A stretch of 45,372 bases of DNA from Cryobacterium sp. GTDB lineage: Bacteria; Actinomycetota; Actinomycetes; Actinomycetales; Microbacteriaceae. Below are positions 15,298 to 23,839 of the stretch, piece by piece. Location: positions 1 through 45,372 of the forward strand of contig NZ_JAODBG010000130.1 in NCBI RefSeq assembly GCF_025463825.1. The letters are read 5' to 3'. A program made the position numbers and the translations under genes. Each line of letters starts with the position of its first letter. Position 1 is the first letter of the stretch. Below the pieces are notes generated by a model. That model saw only the letters and a list, made by a program, of their open reading frames with translations, did no database searches and was not told the origin of the DNA.

Positions 15298-17646
15298 GTG
15301 AGGAACGCAGTCAGCTGGTCGCAGTCGGGGAATGGTCGGCACCTGGGAAACCTGCTCGGATCGGGCTGCGTCAGGCCCTGCCGACCCTGATCAGCCGGCC
15401 GACGGGCATCCTGCAGGGCGCCCGGTGGCTGTTCACCGGGCTCGCCCTGTTCTCCCTGCTGTTCAGCCTGCCCGGGGTGGTTCCGCTGGTCACGGTCAAT
15501 CCGGCCGCCATGGTGCTCGCGGTGGGCGCCACACTCTTCCTCTGGGGCTCCTGGATCTACGGGTCTCTGCGCCAGCGGGTGCCGTTCGGGCTCGAGGTGC
15601 TCGACGCCGTCGCGATCACGGCATTCGCGCTGGCCGGCCCGTCACCGGCCGCCGTGACGCCGCTGATCTTCGCTTCCGCCTGGGTGCGCACCCTCTATGG
15701 CTCTCCCTGGCAGTCGGTGGCGCGCGGTGCGCTCTACTCGGCCGCGTTGGTGGCGATCACCGTGCTGTGGCCGCTGATGCCGGAGCACACGACGGTTCCG
15801 GACCTGCTTCGACAGGCCGGGGTGGTGTCGATCATGCTGCTCACCGTGGTGGTGTCCGGGCAGCTGCGGATTGCGCTGCAGGCGCACGACTGGCCATCGA
15901 ACGGGACAAGGCACTCACCGAGACCGGCGCGAAGCTGCTCGGCCTCACTGACCCCGACCGCACCCGCGGCCTGGCCTGGACCACCGCCAACGAACTGGGC
16001 TCCACCACGCCGGGCGTGCGGGTGCTCAAGGCCGCCCGCGACGGCGAGGTGCTGCGCATCGGGGCGAGCACCGGCCAATTCGCCGATCTGCCCGTCACCA
16101 TTTCCGGCTCCGTCGTCGCCTGCGCCGGGCCGGTCGACCAGGCTCGCATCACCGACGCTGACCCGCTGAACGCCGCCGTCGGCAGCACCCTCGAGTGGGA
16201 GTGCGTCGCCCTCACCGAGGAGGAGAACGATGCCTGGCTGCTGGTGGGGGCGCCCAAGCGCATTCCCGAGGGCACCATCCTGTCGGTGCGCAACCTGGTG
16301 AACCAGGTCAACCTTGCGCTACGCAATAGCGACGCGCACCGCCAGCTCATCGCTCAGGCCAAGAGCGACCCGCTGACCGGCCTGCACAACCGGGCCTCGT
16401 TCAACACCAAGCTCGCCGAGGAGCTGGCCCAGCACCACGAATCCGCCGGGTTGCACGTGCTGTTCCTCGACCTGGACGATTTCAAGGACGTCAACGACAA
16501 CCTCGGACACCAGGCCGGCGACGCCGTGCTCGTCGAGGTGGCCGACCGGTTACGCCGATGCACCCGTCCACGGGACGTGTGCGCGCGGCTGGGCGGCGAC
16601 GAGTTCGCGGGGGTGCTCACCGGCACCACGGCCGACGCCGCTGCGGCCATCGCACACCGGATGGTGGAGTCCCTCGCCACGCCCATCCTCGTGAACGGCC
16701 GGCCGGTGCGCGTGGGAGCCAGCGTTGGCGTGGCATCGGCCACCGAGGACATCGGGCTCGAGGTACTCGTGCACCAGGCCGACGTGGCGATGTACGCGGC
16801 CAAGGCCAACGGCAAGGGTCGTGTGCGTGCCTTCACGGCCGGGCTGCTGCAGGGCGAACCGGCGCTCGAGTCCTTCGAACGGCAGCTGTCTCGCGCCGCC
16901 GGCAGCGGCGAGCTCGTGGTGCACTACCAGCCGGTGGTATCGCTGGCCGATCTGCGCTGCACCGGGGCGGAAGCGCTCGTGCGGTGGCAACATCCGGACC
17001 GCGGGCTGCTGCAGCCGGAGGAGTTCATGGCCGCCGCCGAGAGCTCCGGCGCGGTCCTGGGCATGGGCGCTTTCGTGCTGCGCCGCGCGTGCACGGATGC
17101 GATGACCTGGCCGGACACCCGGCCCGGCGTGCCGATGACCGTGCAGGTGAACGTCTCCGCCCTCGAGCTCGACAGCGATCACTTCGTGGAGTCGGTGCTC
17201 TGGTGCCTGGCCGACAGCGCTCTGCCGCCCAGCCGGCTGGTGCTCGAGCTCACCGAGTCGGTGGTGCTGGAGTCCGTGGCGGCGGTGGGACGGTTGAAGA
17301 CCCTCACCCACCACGGCGTCCGCATCGCCATCGACGACTTCGGCACCGGCTACGCGTCGCTGTCGACCCTGCGGATGCTGCCGACACGGTCGTGAAGCTC
17401 GACGCGAGCTTCGTGGCCGGGGCGCTGGCCGACCCGGTGTACCGCACCGTGGTGGAGGCGATCGTGCAGATCAGCGGGAAGCTGGGGATCACCACCATCG
17501 CGGAGGGGGTGGAGCGGCCCGACCAGCAGGATTTCCTCGCCCAGATGGGCGCCGACGCCGCGCAGGGCCACCTGTACAGCCCGGCACTGTCGACGGAGGC
17601 ACTTCTGGAGTGGCTGACGCTGGCCGAGCGCGCCGAGATCGACTGA
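15298..17646 (+). pseudogene. GGDEF-EAL cyclic-di-GMP protein with at least two frameshifts
   Basis: Together the pieces describe a membrane protein with about five N-terminal helices (15390-15890), a GAF-like segment, a GGDEF domain (RLGGDEFAGVL, intact) and an EAL domain (GAEALVRW, ELTESVV, IDDFGTGYASLS). Such proteins make or degrade c-di-GMP. The frame changes near 15892, where ALQAHD must continue as LAIERDKAL, and near 17380, where LRMLP must continue as DTVVKLDASF; each is explained by one missing base. A third shift near 15367 would join VRNAVSWSQSG to LRQALPTLI, and the good GGGGAGG site before GTG 15287 hints at a fourth. Either the gene is decaying or the sequence has base-drop errors. 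All catalytic motifs are preserved. Confidence 0.8.
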
Positions 17647-17651
17647 ACCGC

Positions 17652-18227
17652 CTAGGTGTCGCTGAGCACCTCGTAACTGGACTGGGTGAAGCCGGCGCCG
17701 AGCTCGCGGGTGCCCACGTGCCGCAGGTGCACATCCCCGGAGAGCGGCCCGAACAGCGGGATGCCCGAGCCCAGCAGCACGGGCGCCCGGGTGATCGTGA
17801 TCTCCCGGATCAGCCCGGCGTGCAGGAAACTCTGGATGGTGCGGCCCCCGTCGACGTACACTCGGCGGCGACCCTCCACGATGAGGGCCTCGAGCACGTC
17901 GCCGAGGGTGGCGTGAATGCTGGTGTCCGGTTGGCTGAGGCTGCTGTGGCTGCGCAGCAGGGTGCGGCTGAGCACGAACACCCGCTTGCCCGCGTACGGC
18001 CATTCGGGGAATGTGCTGACGGTGTCGAAGGTGCCGCGGCCCAGGACCATGGCGTCGACGCTGGCGAAGAATTCGTCGTAGCCGGTCTCCCCCAGCGCGT
18101 CGCCCGCGGCGGTGAGCCAGTCGAAGTCGCCGTTCTCGCGGGCAATGAACCCGTCGAGGCTGGTGCCGACGAAGACGCAGCCGATCAGGGCGGCGAACGG
18201 GCCGGCCGGGTCGGAAGGAGTGTTCAT
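17652..18227 (-). CDS. Dihydrofolate reductase-like (RibD C-terminal domain) protein
   Basis: 191 residues of the YyaP/YwjB-like group of DHFR-fold proteins. Motifs: CVFVGTSLDGFIARENGDFD (about 17-36), MVLGRGTFDTV (about 60-70), KRVFVLSRTLL, RRVYVDGGRTIQSFL (about 121-135) and LGSGIPLFG near 150. The fold binds NADPH, and VYVDGGRTI corresponds to the GGG..I nucleotide-binding turn. Physiological substrates of these small reductases are mostly unknown; true folate reduction is not implied. The stop lies only 5 bp from the convergent GGDEF-EAL stop. The ATG at 18227 has no clear Shine-Dalgarno site. Confidence 0.85.
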   Translation of the reverse strand: MNTPSDPAGPFAALIGCVFVGTSLDGFIARENGDFDWLTAAGDALGETGYDEFFASVDAMVLGRGTFDTVSTFPEWPYAGKRVFVLSRTLLRSHSSLSQPDTSIHATLGDVLEALIVEGRRRVYVDGGRTIQSFLHAGLIREITITRAPVLLGSGIPLFGPLSGDVHLRHVGTRELGAGFTQSSYEVLSDT

Positions 18228-18361
18228 GCCAGCACGCTAGCAGTGGCCGCCGCTGACGGCGAGGGGTGGCTGCGAGCCGATCCCGGCCCGTGGCATCCGC
18301 CCAACCGCATTCGTACGCATCGACGGCGCCACGTTGGGCTGTCACACGGTATGTTTTTGCA

Positions 18362-18850
18362 ATGACGCGCAACAACCGGGTATTTCCGTCGCACAATCGA
18401 CGGGACGACCTCATCCGGTCCGCTGCGCAACCCCGGCAAGATCTCCTCGAGGTCACCGGCGAGCTGTCCCTGCGGTCCCCGGCGAGCCGGCGGCGACGGA
18501 TGCTGGCCGCCGTCGCCGCGTTCATTCTGATCACCGGGCTGGTGGCCCACTTCACCATCGACAGCGCCGCGGGCGACTTCGTGGCCGACGCCCTGTATGC
18601 GGTCATGCTCTTCGTGGTGCTGTCGTTCGTGTTCGTGCGCACGGCGGCGTGGCGCATCGGGGTGGCCAGCTTCGTGGCGTGCGCCGGCATCGAACTGTTC
18701 CAGCTCACCGGGGTGCCGGCCGCGCTGGCCGGGGCCTTCCCGCCCAGCCGGCTGCTGCTGGGCACCACGTTCACCGCGATCGACCTGGTGGCATACTTCG
18801 TCGGCGCGCTCGGCGCCGCCCTGGTGGTCACCTGGACTCGCCCGGACTGA
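18362..18850 (+). CDS. DUF2809 family membrane protein
   Basis: 162 residues. After a hydrophilic start (MTRNNRVFPSHNRRDD, and basic residues to about 50) come four helices of a small integral membrane protein: about 49-66, 74-94, 98-120 and 130-155. The pattern DFVADALYAVMLFVVL, FVACAGIELFQLTG and the late AIDLVAYFVGALGA match DUF2809, a family of unknown function. The ATG at 18362 is the first with coding-like context; no Shine-Dalgarno is visible, so a leaderless or weak start is possible. It is divergent from the DHFR-like gene and convergent with the NERD gene. Confidence 0.75.
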   Translation: MTRNNRVFPSHNRRDDLIRSAAQPRQDLLEVTGELSLRSPASRRRRMLAAVAAFILITGLVAHFTIDSAAGDFVADALYAVMLFVVLSFVFVRTAAWRIGVASFVACAGIELFQLTGVPAALAGAFPPSRLLLGTTFTAIDLVAYFVGALGAALVVTWTRPD

Positions 18851-18884
18851 GCCGCCCGGGCTGCCGGGCTGAGTGCCGGGTTCG

Positions 18885-19694
18885 TCAGCCGGCGAGGGCG
18901 CCGAGCAGCGCCTTCTCGACCAGCACGGCCGCGCCGACCGCACCGCCGCCCACACCGATCACCGCGGCGGTCGACCACAGCACCCGGCGGATGCGCGCGT
19001 GCCGCACCTGACCGTCCAGGGCGGTGAAGCGGGTCATCACATCGGCGGCCGCCGGGTGGGGCTGCTCGCGCCAGGTGGCCGGGGTGTCCAGGATCACCAC
19101 GGCCTCGGCGATCTCGTCGTCGCTGAGCACCGGCTGCAGCCGCTCCAGCCAGCCGAGCAGGCCGCGGGCGTCGAGCACCTTCACCTGCACGGGCTTGTCC
19201 CGGAAGGTGATCTGCTTGGCATCGACCAGCGCGATCACCGGTTGCACGGGCGCGACCAGCGGCATCCGCTCGCGCAGCACGGTGGTGACCCGTTCGGCCT
19301 CGTGTTCCGCGGCGGGCAGGTAGGCCTTCTTGTGGCCGGAGACCGTGACGGTGCGCCTGCCCACCCAGATGTGCTTGCCGCAGTGATGTTGGGTGTCGAT
19401 GGTGAAGATGCCGCCGGGGCCGACCAGGATGTGGGCGATGTCGGTGGCGTTCCTGCCGATGGGCACCGCGTGGAAGGTGGTCCAGTCGGTCGGCAGGCTC
19501 GCGAGCAGCTTGCCCACGGTGATCTCGCCCTGCGCGCCGAGGTACCAGCCCATGCTCTCCGGGCACAGCGGAGACTTGCCGAAAAAGCGCGCCACGCGGG
19601 TGCGCGGCGGCACGGCGGTCTGGCGGGAAAGGAGATGTTCGATGACCAGCTGGGCTGCGATGCGCGTGCGCATGGCGGGTGGGTGCAGGGTCAC
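18885..19694 (-). CDS. NERD domain-containing protein with C-terminal membrane anchor
   Basis: 269 residues. The start is the GTG at 19694, with AAAGGAG 5 bases before it; the longer open frame is not needed. The NERD (nuclease-related) domain spans about 50-125: GAQGEITVGKLL, DIAHILVGPGGIFTIDTQHH, TVTVSG. In active PD-(D/E)XK enzymes a Lys follows the acidic residue by two; here the motif reads Asp100-Thr-Gln102, and DIDH is replaced by DIAH, so catalysis is doubtful. A second region (about 150-230) has no clear family. A hydrophobic helix near the C-terminus (about 240-262) suggests anchoring in the membrane. Confidence 0.85.
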   Translation of the reverse strand: MTLHPPAMRTRIAAQLVIEHLLSRQTAVPPRTRVARFFGKSPLCPESMGWYLGAQGEITVGKLLASLPTDWTTFHAVPIGRNATDIAHILVGPGGIFTIDTQHHCGKHIWVGRRTVTVSGHKKAYLPAAEHEAERVTTVLRERMPLVAPVQPVIALVDAKQITFRDKPVQVKVLDARGLLGWLERLQPVLSDDEIAEAVVILDTPATWREQPHPAAADVMTRFTALDGQVRHARIRRVLWSTAAVIGVGGGAVGAAVLVEKALLGALAG

Positions 19695-19952
19695 GGAGCT
19701 CCTTTGGACGCGCCCAGACGCGACTGCGCCCGGAAGACCGCGCTGACGGGCGGTCATGCCGGGTCCACCTCGAGGATGTGCGCCAACTGGGCGTGCAACC
19801 ATCCGGGGAGCAGTGCGGGCGAGGGCCCACCGCGTGCGGTGGTCTGAGGTTAGCGAGCCGCGCGCCCCCGGCGGCACCCCCACAAGGAGGCACGCGGCAC
19901 AGCCGATGCTCGTGGCCGGTGCCGGCGCGCGCCAAACCCGCGCGAGAACGCA

Positions 19953-20020
19953 CAACTGTTGCCCGTGCGGACAATTGCACCCGGCACACCGGGACCAATT
20001 GTCCGATGCGGCAACAGTTG
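19953..20020. repeat. Palindrome family B copy 1
   Basis: Left arm starting CAACTGTTGCCCGTGCGGAC pairs with a right arm ending GGCAACAGTTG, with an inner hairpin CCGGCACACCGG. The copy at 29501-29570 has the same outer arms, the same CCCGGCACACCGGG core and the same flank (AACAGTTGGGG). It lies 23 bp beyond the stop of the GntR gene (leftward), the position of a terminator. The rest of 19695-20042 shows no gene. Confidence 0.8.
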
Positions 20021-20042
20021 GGGCGGGTCGGGGGTGAGCGGG

Positions 20043-20828
20043 CTAGACGATGGCCAGACCGTGGCCGCGCAGGCGCCGACTGTCGGCGGCGAGCGCCGTG
20101 AGCAGGCGGTCGTTGGTGCCGCGGATGTGGTCGGTGAGGAGGCGCGCGGCGGTGTCGGCGTCTCCGGCGGTGAGGGCGTCGAGCACCGCGCGGTGCTCTC
20201 GCCAGGCCTGGTCGCGGGCGGCGGCGGTGCGCACCTCGAGCCAGCGGGTGCGGGCCAGGCGGGTCATCGCGCCGCGCACGGTATCGACCATGGCGGGGTT
20301 GCCGGAAAGCCGGGTCAGTTCGACGTGGAAGTCGCCACCGGCCCGCAGGCCCTGCTCCGCGTCGTCATCCGCGGTGGCGGCCGCGCTCGCTGCCGCAGCG
20401 ATAGTTCCGATGGCAGTCGCGGTGTCGTTCGCGGCGGTTGTCGCAACGGCAACCGCGTTGGCAGCCGTGTTGTCGGCCGGCCGGGCGGCGTCCAGAAGCG
20501 CGGCGACGACGGCGATGTCCCCGGCGGAGGCGCGCTGCACGGCCAGGCGCACAGCGGCGCCCTCCACGGCTTCGCGCAACTCGGCGAGCGCCCCGATCTC
20601 GGCGAGGTCGATCGGCGAGACGATCCAGCCACGGCCGTCCCGTTGCACGAGACCCTCCGCGTCGAGGCGGCCCAGGGCGGCGCGCACCGGCGTCCGGGAG
20701 GCGGCGAAGCCGGCCTCGAGGCCGCGCTCGGTGAGCCGCTCCCCCGGCGCGAGTTCCAGCGACAGGATGGCCGCCCGCAGCCGGTCGTAGAGCTGCTCGG
20801 TCTGGGAGGCCGGTACGGGAGGAAGCAT
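20043..20828 (-). CDS. GntR/FadR-family transcriptional regulator with Ala/Thr-rich insertion
   Basis: 261 residues. The N-terminal winged helix (about 9-75: LYDRLRAAILSLELAPGERL, then RTPVRAALGRLDAEGLV) is typical GntR. The C-terminal all-helical FCD-type ligand-binding domain is recognisable by AELREAVEGAAVRLA, a late DFHVELTRLSGN and REHRAVLDALTAGDADTA. Between its first helices lies a low-complexity insertion of about 40 residues (about 117-156), nearly all Ala, Thr, Asn and Val; this is odd for the family and looks like an expanded linker. It is divergent from the MFS gene at 20907, and two TTGGTRTACC boxes lie between them. It probably represses that transporter in response to the transported compound. 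Confidence 0.88.
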   Translation of the reverse strand: MLPPVPASQTEQLYDRLRAAILSLELAPGERLTERGLEAGFAASRTPVRAALGRLDAEGLVQRDGRGWIVSPIDLAEIGALAELREAVEGAAVRLAVQRASAGDIAVVAALLDAARPADNTAANAVAVATTAANDTATAIGTIAAAASAAATADDDAEQGLRAGGDFHVELTRLSGNPAMVDTVRGAMTRLARTRWLEVRTAAARDQAWREHRAVLDALTAGDADTAARLLTDHIRGTNDRLLTALAADSRRLRGHGLAIV

Positions 20829-20851
20829 CGGAGCCTTTCATCGCGCGCGAT

Positions 20852-20874
20852 TTGGTATACCGGGTTGGTGTACC
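20852..20874. promoter_or_regulatory. Double GntR-type operator between regulator and MFS gene
   Basis: TTGGTATACC (20852-20861) and TTGGTGTACC (20865-20874) are direct repeats 13 bp apart, each a near-palindrome of GGTATACC type as used by FadR-subfamily regulators. They sit in the 78-bp gap between the GntR start (20828) and the MFS start (20907), so one regulator could control both promoters. Confidence 0.65.
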
Positions 20875-20906
20875 AGTAGATTAGCAGGCACTGCGAGGAG
20901 AAAACC

Positions 20907-22115
20907 ATGGCCACGACCACCACCACGACGCCCACCGTCAGCACCCGCGCCTGGGTGGTGCTCGCCCTCGGCGTGGCCGCGCAGACCGCCGGCACCGTCT
21001 TCGTCAGCGCCCCGGCGTTCCTCATCCCGCTCCTACACACCGAACGCGGCCTCTCCCTCGCCCAGGCCGGGCTGCTGGCCGCAATCCCCACCTTCGGCAT
21101 GGTGCTCACCCTCATCCTCTGGGGCGCCCTGGCCGACCGGATCGGCGAGAAATGGGTCATCGCCGGCGGCCTGCTGCTCACCGCGCTCGCGGCCGGCGGC
21201 GCGATCCTCGCCGACGGCTACCTGATTCTCGGCCTGTTCCTGCTCCTCGGCGGCATGGCCTCGGCCAGCACCAACTCCGCCAGCGGGCGCATCGTGGTGG
21301 GCTGGTTCCCCAAGCACAAACGCGGCCTGGCCATGGGCATCCGGCAGATGTCGCAGCCGCTGGGCGTTACCGTCGCGGCCGTCACCATCCCGGTGATCGC
21401 GGCGGATGCCGGGGTCGGCGCCGCCCTGTTCGTGCCGTTCGCGCTCACCGCGGTGCTGGCCGTGGCCTGCGCGATCGGGCTCGCCAACCCGCCCCGGGTC
21501 GCCCCGAGCGGCGGCGCGACGGTGCTGCCGCAGGTCAACCCGTACCGACGTAGCGGTTTCCTCTGGCGCATCCACGCCGCCTCCGTGCTGCTGGTGGTGC
21601 CGCAGTTCACCATCTCCACGTTCGGCCTGGTCTGGCTGGTCAGCGAGCAGCGCTGGGAGCCGCTTGCCGCCGGGGTGCTGGTGGGCGCCGCGCAGTTCGC
21701 GGGCGCGATCGGCCGCATCGTGATCGGCGTGGTCAGCGATCGGGTCGGCAGCCGGGTACGGCCGCTGCGCTGGGTGGCGGTGAGCGTGGCGAGCGTGCTG
21801 CTCGTGCTTGCCGCCGTGGATGCCGCGCATTGGGGGGTCGCCGCCGTGGTGTTCGTGCTCGCCACCACCTGCACCGTGGCGCCGAACGGGCTGGCGTTCA
21901 CGTCGGTGGCGGAAATGGCCGGCCCCGGCTGGTCGGGCAAGGCGCTCGGTGTGCAGAACACCGGCCAGTTCATCGCAGCGTCCCTGGTGGGGCCGCTGAT
22001 GGGCGCGCTGATCGGCGTGGTCGGGTACCCGCTCACCTTCGCGGCCGCCGCACTGTTCCCCGCGCTCGCTGTGCCTATCGTGCCCCGTGCGCACGCTGAG
22101 CACGACCACCTGTAG
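20907..22115 (+). CDS. MFS transporter
   Basis: 402-residue major facilitator superfamily transporter with about 12 membrane helices. The loop 2-3 signature is GALADRIGEKW (about 72-82), and the symmetric cytoplasmic motif in the C-half is VSDRVGSR. FPKHKRGLAMGIRQMSQPLG after helix 4 is typical of anion/organic-acid and cyanate-type MFS carriers. A strong Shine-Dalgarno (GAGGAG) stands 8 bases before the ATG. A Thr-rich start (MATTTTTTPT) and a His-containing tail (AEHDHL) are the only oddities. The substrate is unknown; the divergent FadR-type regulator suggests an organic acid or related metabolite. Confidence 0.88.
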   Translation: MATTTTTTPTVSTRAWVVLALGVAAQTAGTVFVSAPAFLIPLLHTERGLSLAQAGLLAAIPTFGMVLTLILWGALADRIGEKWVIAGGLLLTALAAGGAILADGYLILGLFLLLGGMASASTNSASGRIVVGWFPKHKRGLAMGIRQMSQPLGVTVAAVTIPVIAADAGVGAALFVPFALTAVLAVACAIGLANPPRVAPSGGATVLPQVNPYRRSGFLWRIHAASVLLVVPQFTISTFGLVWLVSEQRWEPLAAGVLVGAAQFAGAIGRIVIGVVSDRVGSRVRPLRWVAVSVASVLLVLAAVDAAHWGVAAVVFVLATTCTVAPNGLAFTSVAEMAGPGWSGKALGVQNTGQFIAASLVGPLMGALIGVVGYPLTFAAAALFPALAVPIVPRAHAEHDHL

Positions 22116-22191
22116 TCCCGCTCAGGCGGGGTGCTGGTCAGCGCTGCTCACCGTGCGGTGCCCCCCACCCCGGCACAGAGATCCCGCGAGG

Positions 22192-22314
22192 TGCCGAAAA
22201 GTGCCCCTTCCGCACCCGGGAAGGGGCCGGATGCGGCAAGTCAGCGAATCGCACGGTCACGACTTGCCGATAAGTGCCCCTTCCGCACTGGGGAAGGGGT
22301 ACAAGGCGGCAACT
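22192..22314. repeat. Two direct copies of a hairpin element between convergent genes
   Basis: Copy 1 (about 22192-22241) and copy 2 (about 22265-22314) share AAGTGCCCCTTCCGCAC followed by GGGAAGGGG; each folds into a CCCCTTCC/GGAAGGGG hairpin. Between them, GGCAAGTC and GACTTGCC form a further inverted pair. It fills the gap between the convergent MFS and flavin-reductase genes and probably stops transcription from both sides. Confidence 0.75.
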
Positions 22315-22331
22315 CGCGTTGCCGCATCCGG

Positions 22332-22910
22332 TCAGGCGGCCTTCGGTTCGGCGGGCAGCAGGCTGCGGAACGCGGCCGAGTGGTAGATCAGCGGGTCGTG
22401 GTCGTCGTTCACCTTGAGCGACTTCACCTCGAGCAGCACGATCGTGTGGTCGCCGGCCGGGGTCTCCGAGTAGATCTCGCAGTCCAGCCAGAGCGAGGAA
22501 CCCTCGATGAACAGGGCGCCCAGGTCGGTGGTTCGGGTGTCGAGGCCGGCGAACCGGTCGCCCGTGCGGGACGCCAGCTGGTAGCACTCGCGGGCGTGGG
22601 CGCTGCCGAGGATGGAGACGCCGATCCGGCCGGCCTGGCGCAACACCGGCCAGGTGGTGGAGCTGTTCTGCACCGAGAACAGCACCAGCGGCGGCTCGTA
22701 CGAGACGCCGACGGAGAACGACGAGGCCACCAGGCCGGTGGGCTCCCCCGCGATGTCGGCGCAGAGCGCGGCGACGCCGGACGGGAACTTGCCGAACGCC
22801 GACCGGATGTCGCTCGGGTCGCTGCTGATGGTCTCGAGGCCGTGCTGGTCGCCGGGTTCGAGGGTCGAGGCGAGGTCGGCGTCCCCAGCGGTCAGGTCAC
22901 GGGGGCTCAT
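22332..22910 (-). CDS. Flavin reductase family protein (DIM6/NtaB type)
   Basis: 192 residues with the FMN-binding split-barrel fold of two-component monooxygenase reductases (RutF, HpaC, NtaB). Motifs: RSAFGKFPSGVAALCA (about 36-51), GLVASSFSVGVSYEPPLVLFSV (Ser/Pro positions of the flavin site, about 60-81), SILGSAHARECYQLA, and a late GDHTIVLLEV (about 155-164) that is the usual GDH motif. It would reduce FMN or FAD with NAD(P)H and hand it to a monooxygenase. Its ATG overlaps the stop of the SsuE-like gene upstream (ATGA), so the two form one coupled operon. No oxygenase is adjacent; the closest candidates are the LLM enzymes at 37305 and 39061. Confidence 0.9.
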   Translation of the reverse strand: MSPRDLTAGDADLASTLEPGDQHGLETISSDPSDIRSAFGKFPSGVAALCADIAGEPTGLVASSFSVGVSYEPPLVLFSVQNSSTTWPVLRQAGRIGVSILGSAHARECYQLASRTGDRFAGLDTRTTDLGALFIEGSSLWLDCEIYSETPAGDHTIVLLEVKSLKVNDDHDPLIYHSAAFRSLLPAEPKAA

Positions 22911-23497
22911 GCGCTCGCTCCGTTGACGACGGGGGCGGATGCATCCGACGCGGTCTGCACATCCGTCTGGGGATTCTTGCCCAGCATGCCCATCACCAGC
23001 GGCTGCAGCAGGCGGAGCACGGCGAGGTTCTCGGCGGCCCAGGCGGCCACGATCTCCTCCATCTTCTCCATCTGGCCGGTGACGAAGTAGAGGCCCTTGG
23101 TGGGCACGCTCGCACCGAGTTCGACCAGCAGCGGGCGCAGGTTCACGTCCATGCCCATCGAGTGGCTGAGGTCGGCGCCGGTCATCACCGGGATCGCGGT
23201 GACGCCGCGCAGGCCGTTGGCGGCGTACCGGTCGAGGAAGCCCTTGAGCAGGCCGGTGTAGGTGGCCTTGTAGGTGGGGCTGGCGACAACGAGCAGGTCG
23301 CTGTCGGCGACGGCCTGGTTGAGTTCGGCCATCTCCGGGGACGGCCACGAGAAGATCTGGCTCGAGTGCTCGGCCAGGTCGATGACCCGCAGGTCGTAGG
23401 TGCCGGCGACGAGCAGCTCGGCGACCAGCGTTTCCGCAAGCTTGAGGGTGCGGCTCTGGGGCTTGGGGTTGCCCACCAGGATTGTAATTTTCAGCAT
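22907..23497 (-). CDS. NADPH-dependent FMN reductase (SsuE/MsuE-like)
   Basis: 196-residue flavodoxin-fold reductase. The start ATG at 23497 (MLKITILVGNPKPQSRT) has GGAGG 6 bases before it. The phosphate-binding loop GNPKPQSRTLKLAETL (about 9-24), the SPTYKATYTGLLKGFLDR stretch (about 73-90, flavin isoalloxazine side) and the GLRGVTAIPVMTGA strand are typical of the SsuE/MsuE group, which supplies FMNH2 to alkanesulfonate or methanesulfonate monooxygenases. It is first gene of a two-gene operon with the split-barrel flavin reductase. A pair of reductases of different folds is unusual and suggests supply to more than one flavin-dependent monooxygenase. Confidence 0.9.
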   Translation of the reverse strand: MLKITILVGNPKPQSRTLKLAETLVAELLVAGTYDLRVIDLAEHSSQIFSWPSPEMAELNQAVADSDLLVVASPTYKATYTGLLKGFLDRYAANGLRGVTAIPVMTGADLSHSMGMDVNLRPLLVELGASVPTKGLYFVTGQMEKMEEIVAAWAAENLAVLRLLQPLVMGMLGKNPQTDVQTASDASAPVVNGASA

Positions 23498-23839
23498 CGT
23501 GTTCCTCCATCGAACCACTGGATCAGGTCACGAATTCGATGCCGGGGCTACCAATCTGGGTGCCCTCCTGCGTGCGTGGAATCGCACGCCTGACGGCACG
23601 AACATGCATAGCTTCGTCATCGAACTCGATGAGTGAGCCACTGAGGATTGGTGTCTCAGATGGTGAGCAACGGCTTACGTCGCTCTACTAGTGTGCGCAT
23701 CCCCGATTGCGCCCGCGTGTCCCGGTCATTACAACTGTGTTTCGCCATCACGGCGGGTGGGGTTCGGCAGCGGATGCGCCGGCGGCGCGCGGCATCACGC
23801 GGCCTTGCGCCCGCCCGGAACCGGCGCAACCATCACCAC
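23498..23839. other. 342-bp intergenic region with hairpin and shared 10-mer
   Basis: This region separates the divergent flavin-reductase operon and glycosyltransferase. On the minus strand CTGATCCAGT (23517-23526) lies just before the reductase Shine-Dalgarno; the same 10-mer occurs at 33925-33934 ahead of the catabolic operon. A hairpin with arms GCGTGCG/CGCACGC inside GTGCC/GGCAC spans 23560-23599. A short open stretch ending at 23636 (reads MHSFVIELDE before its stop) could be a gene remnant but has no start or family. Confidence 0.4.

Noticed and set aside
22192..22314. CRISPR-like repeat-spacer pattern
   Set aside because: Only two copies, each a hairpin of its own, with no cas genes; fits a terminator-type element.
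23540..23636. Possible small protein ending MHSFVIELDE
   Set aside because: No start with a ribosome-binding site and the frame opens inside the reductase gene on the other strand; recorded only as a possible remnant.
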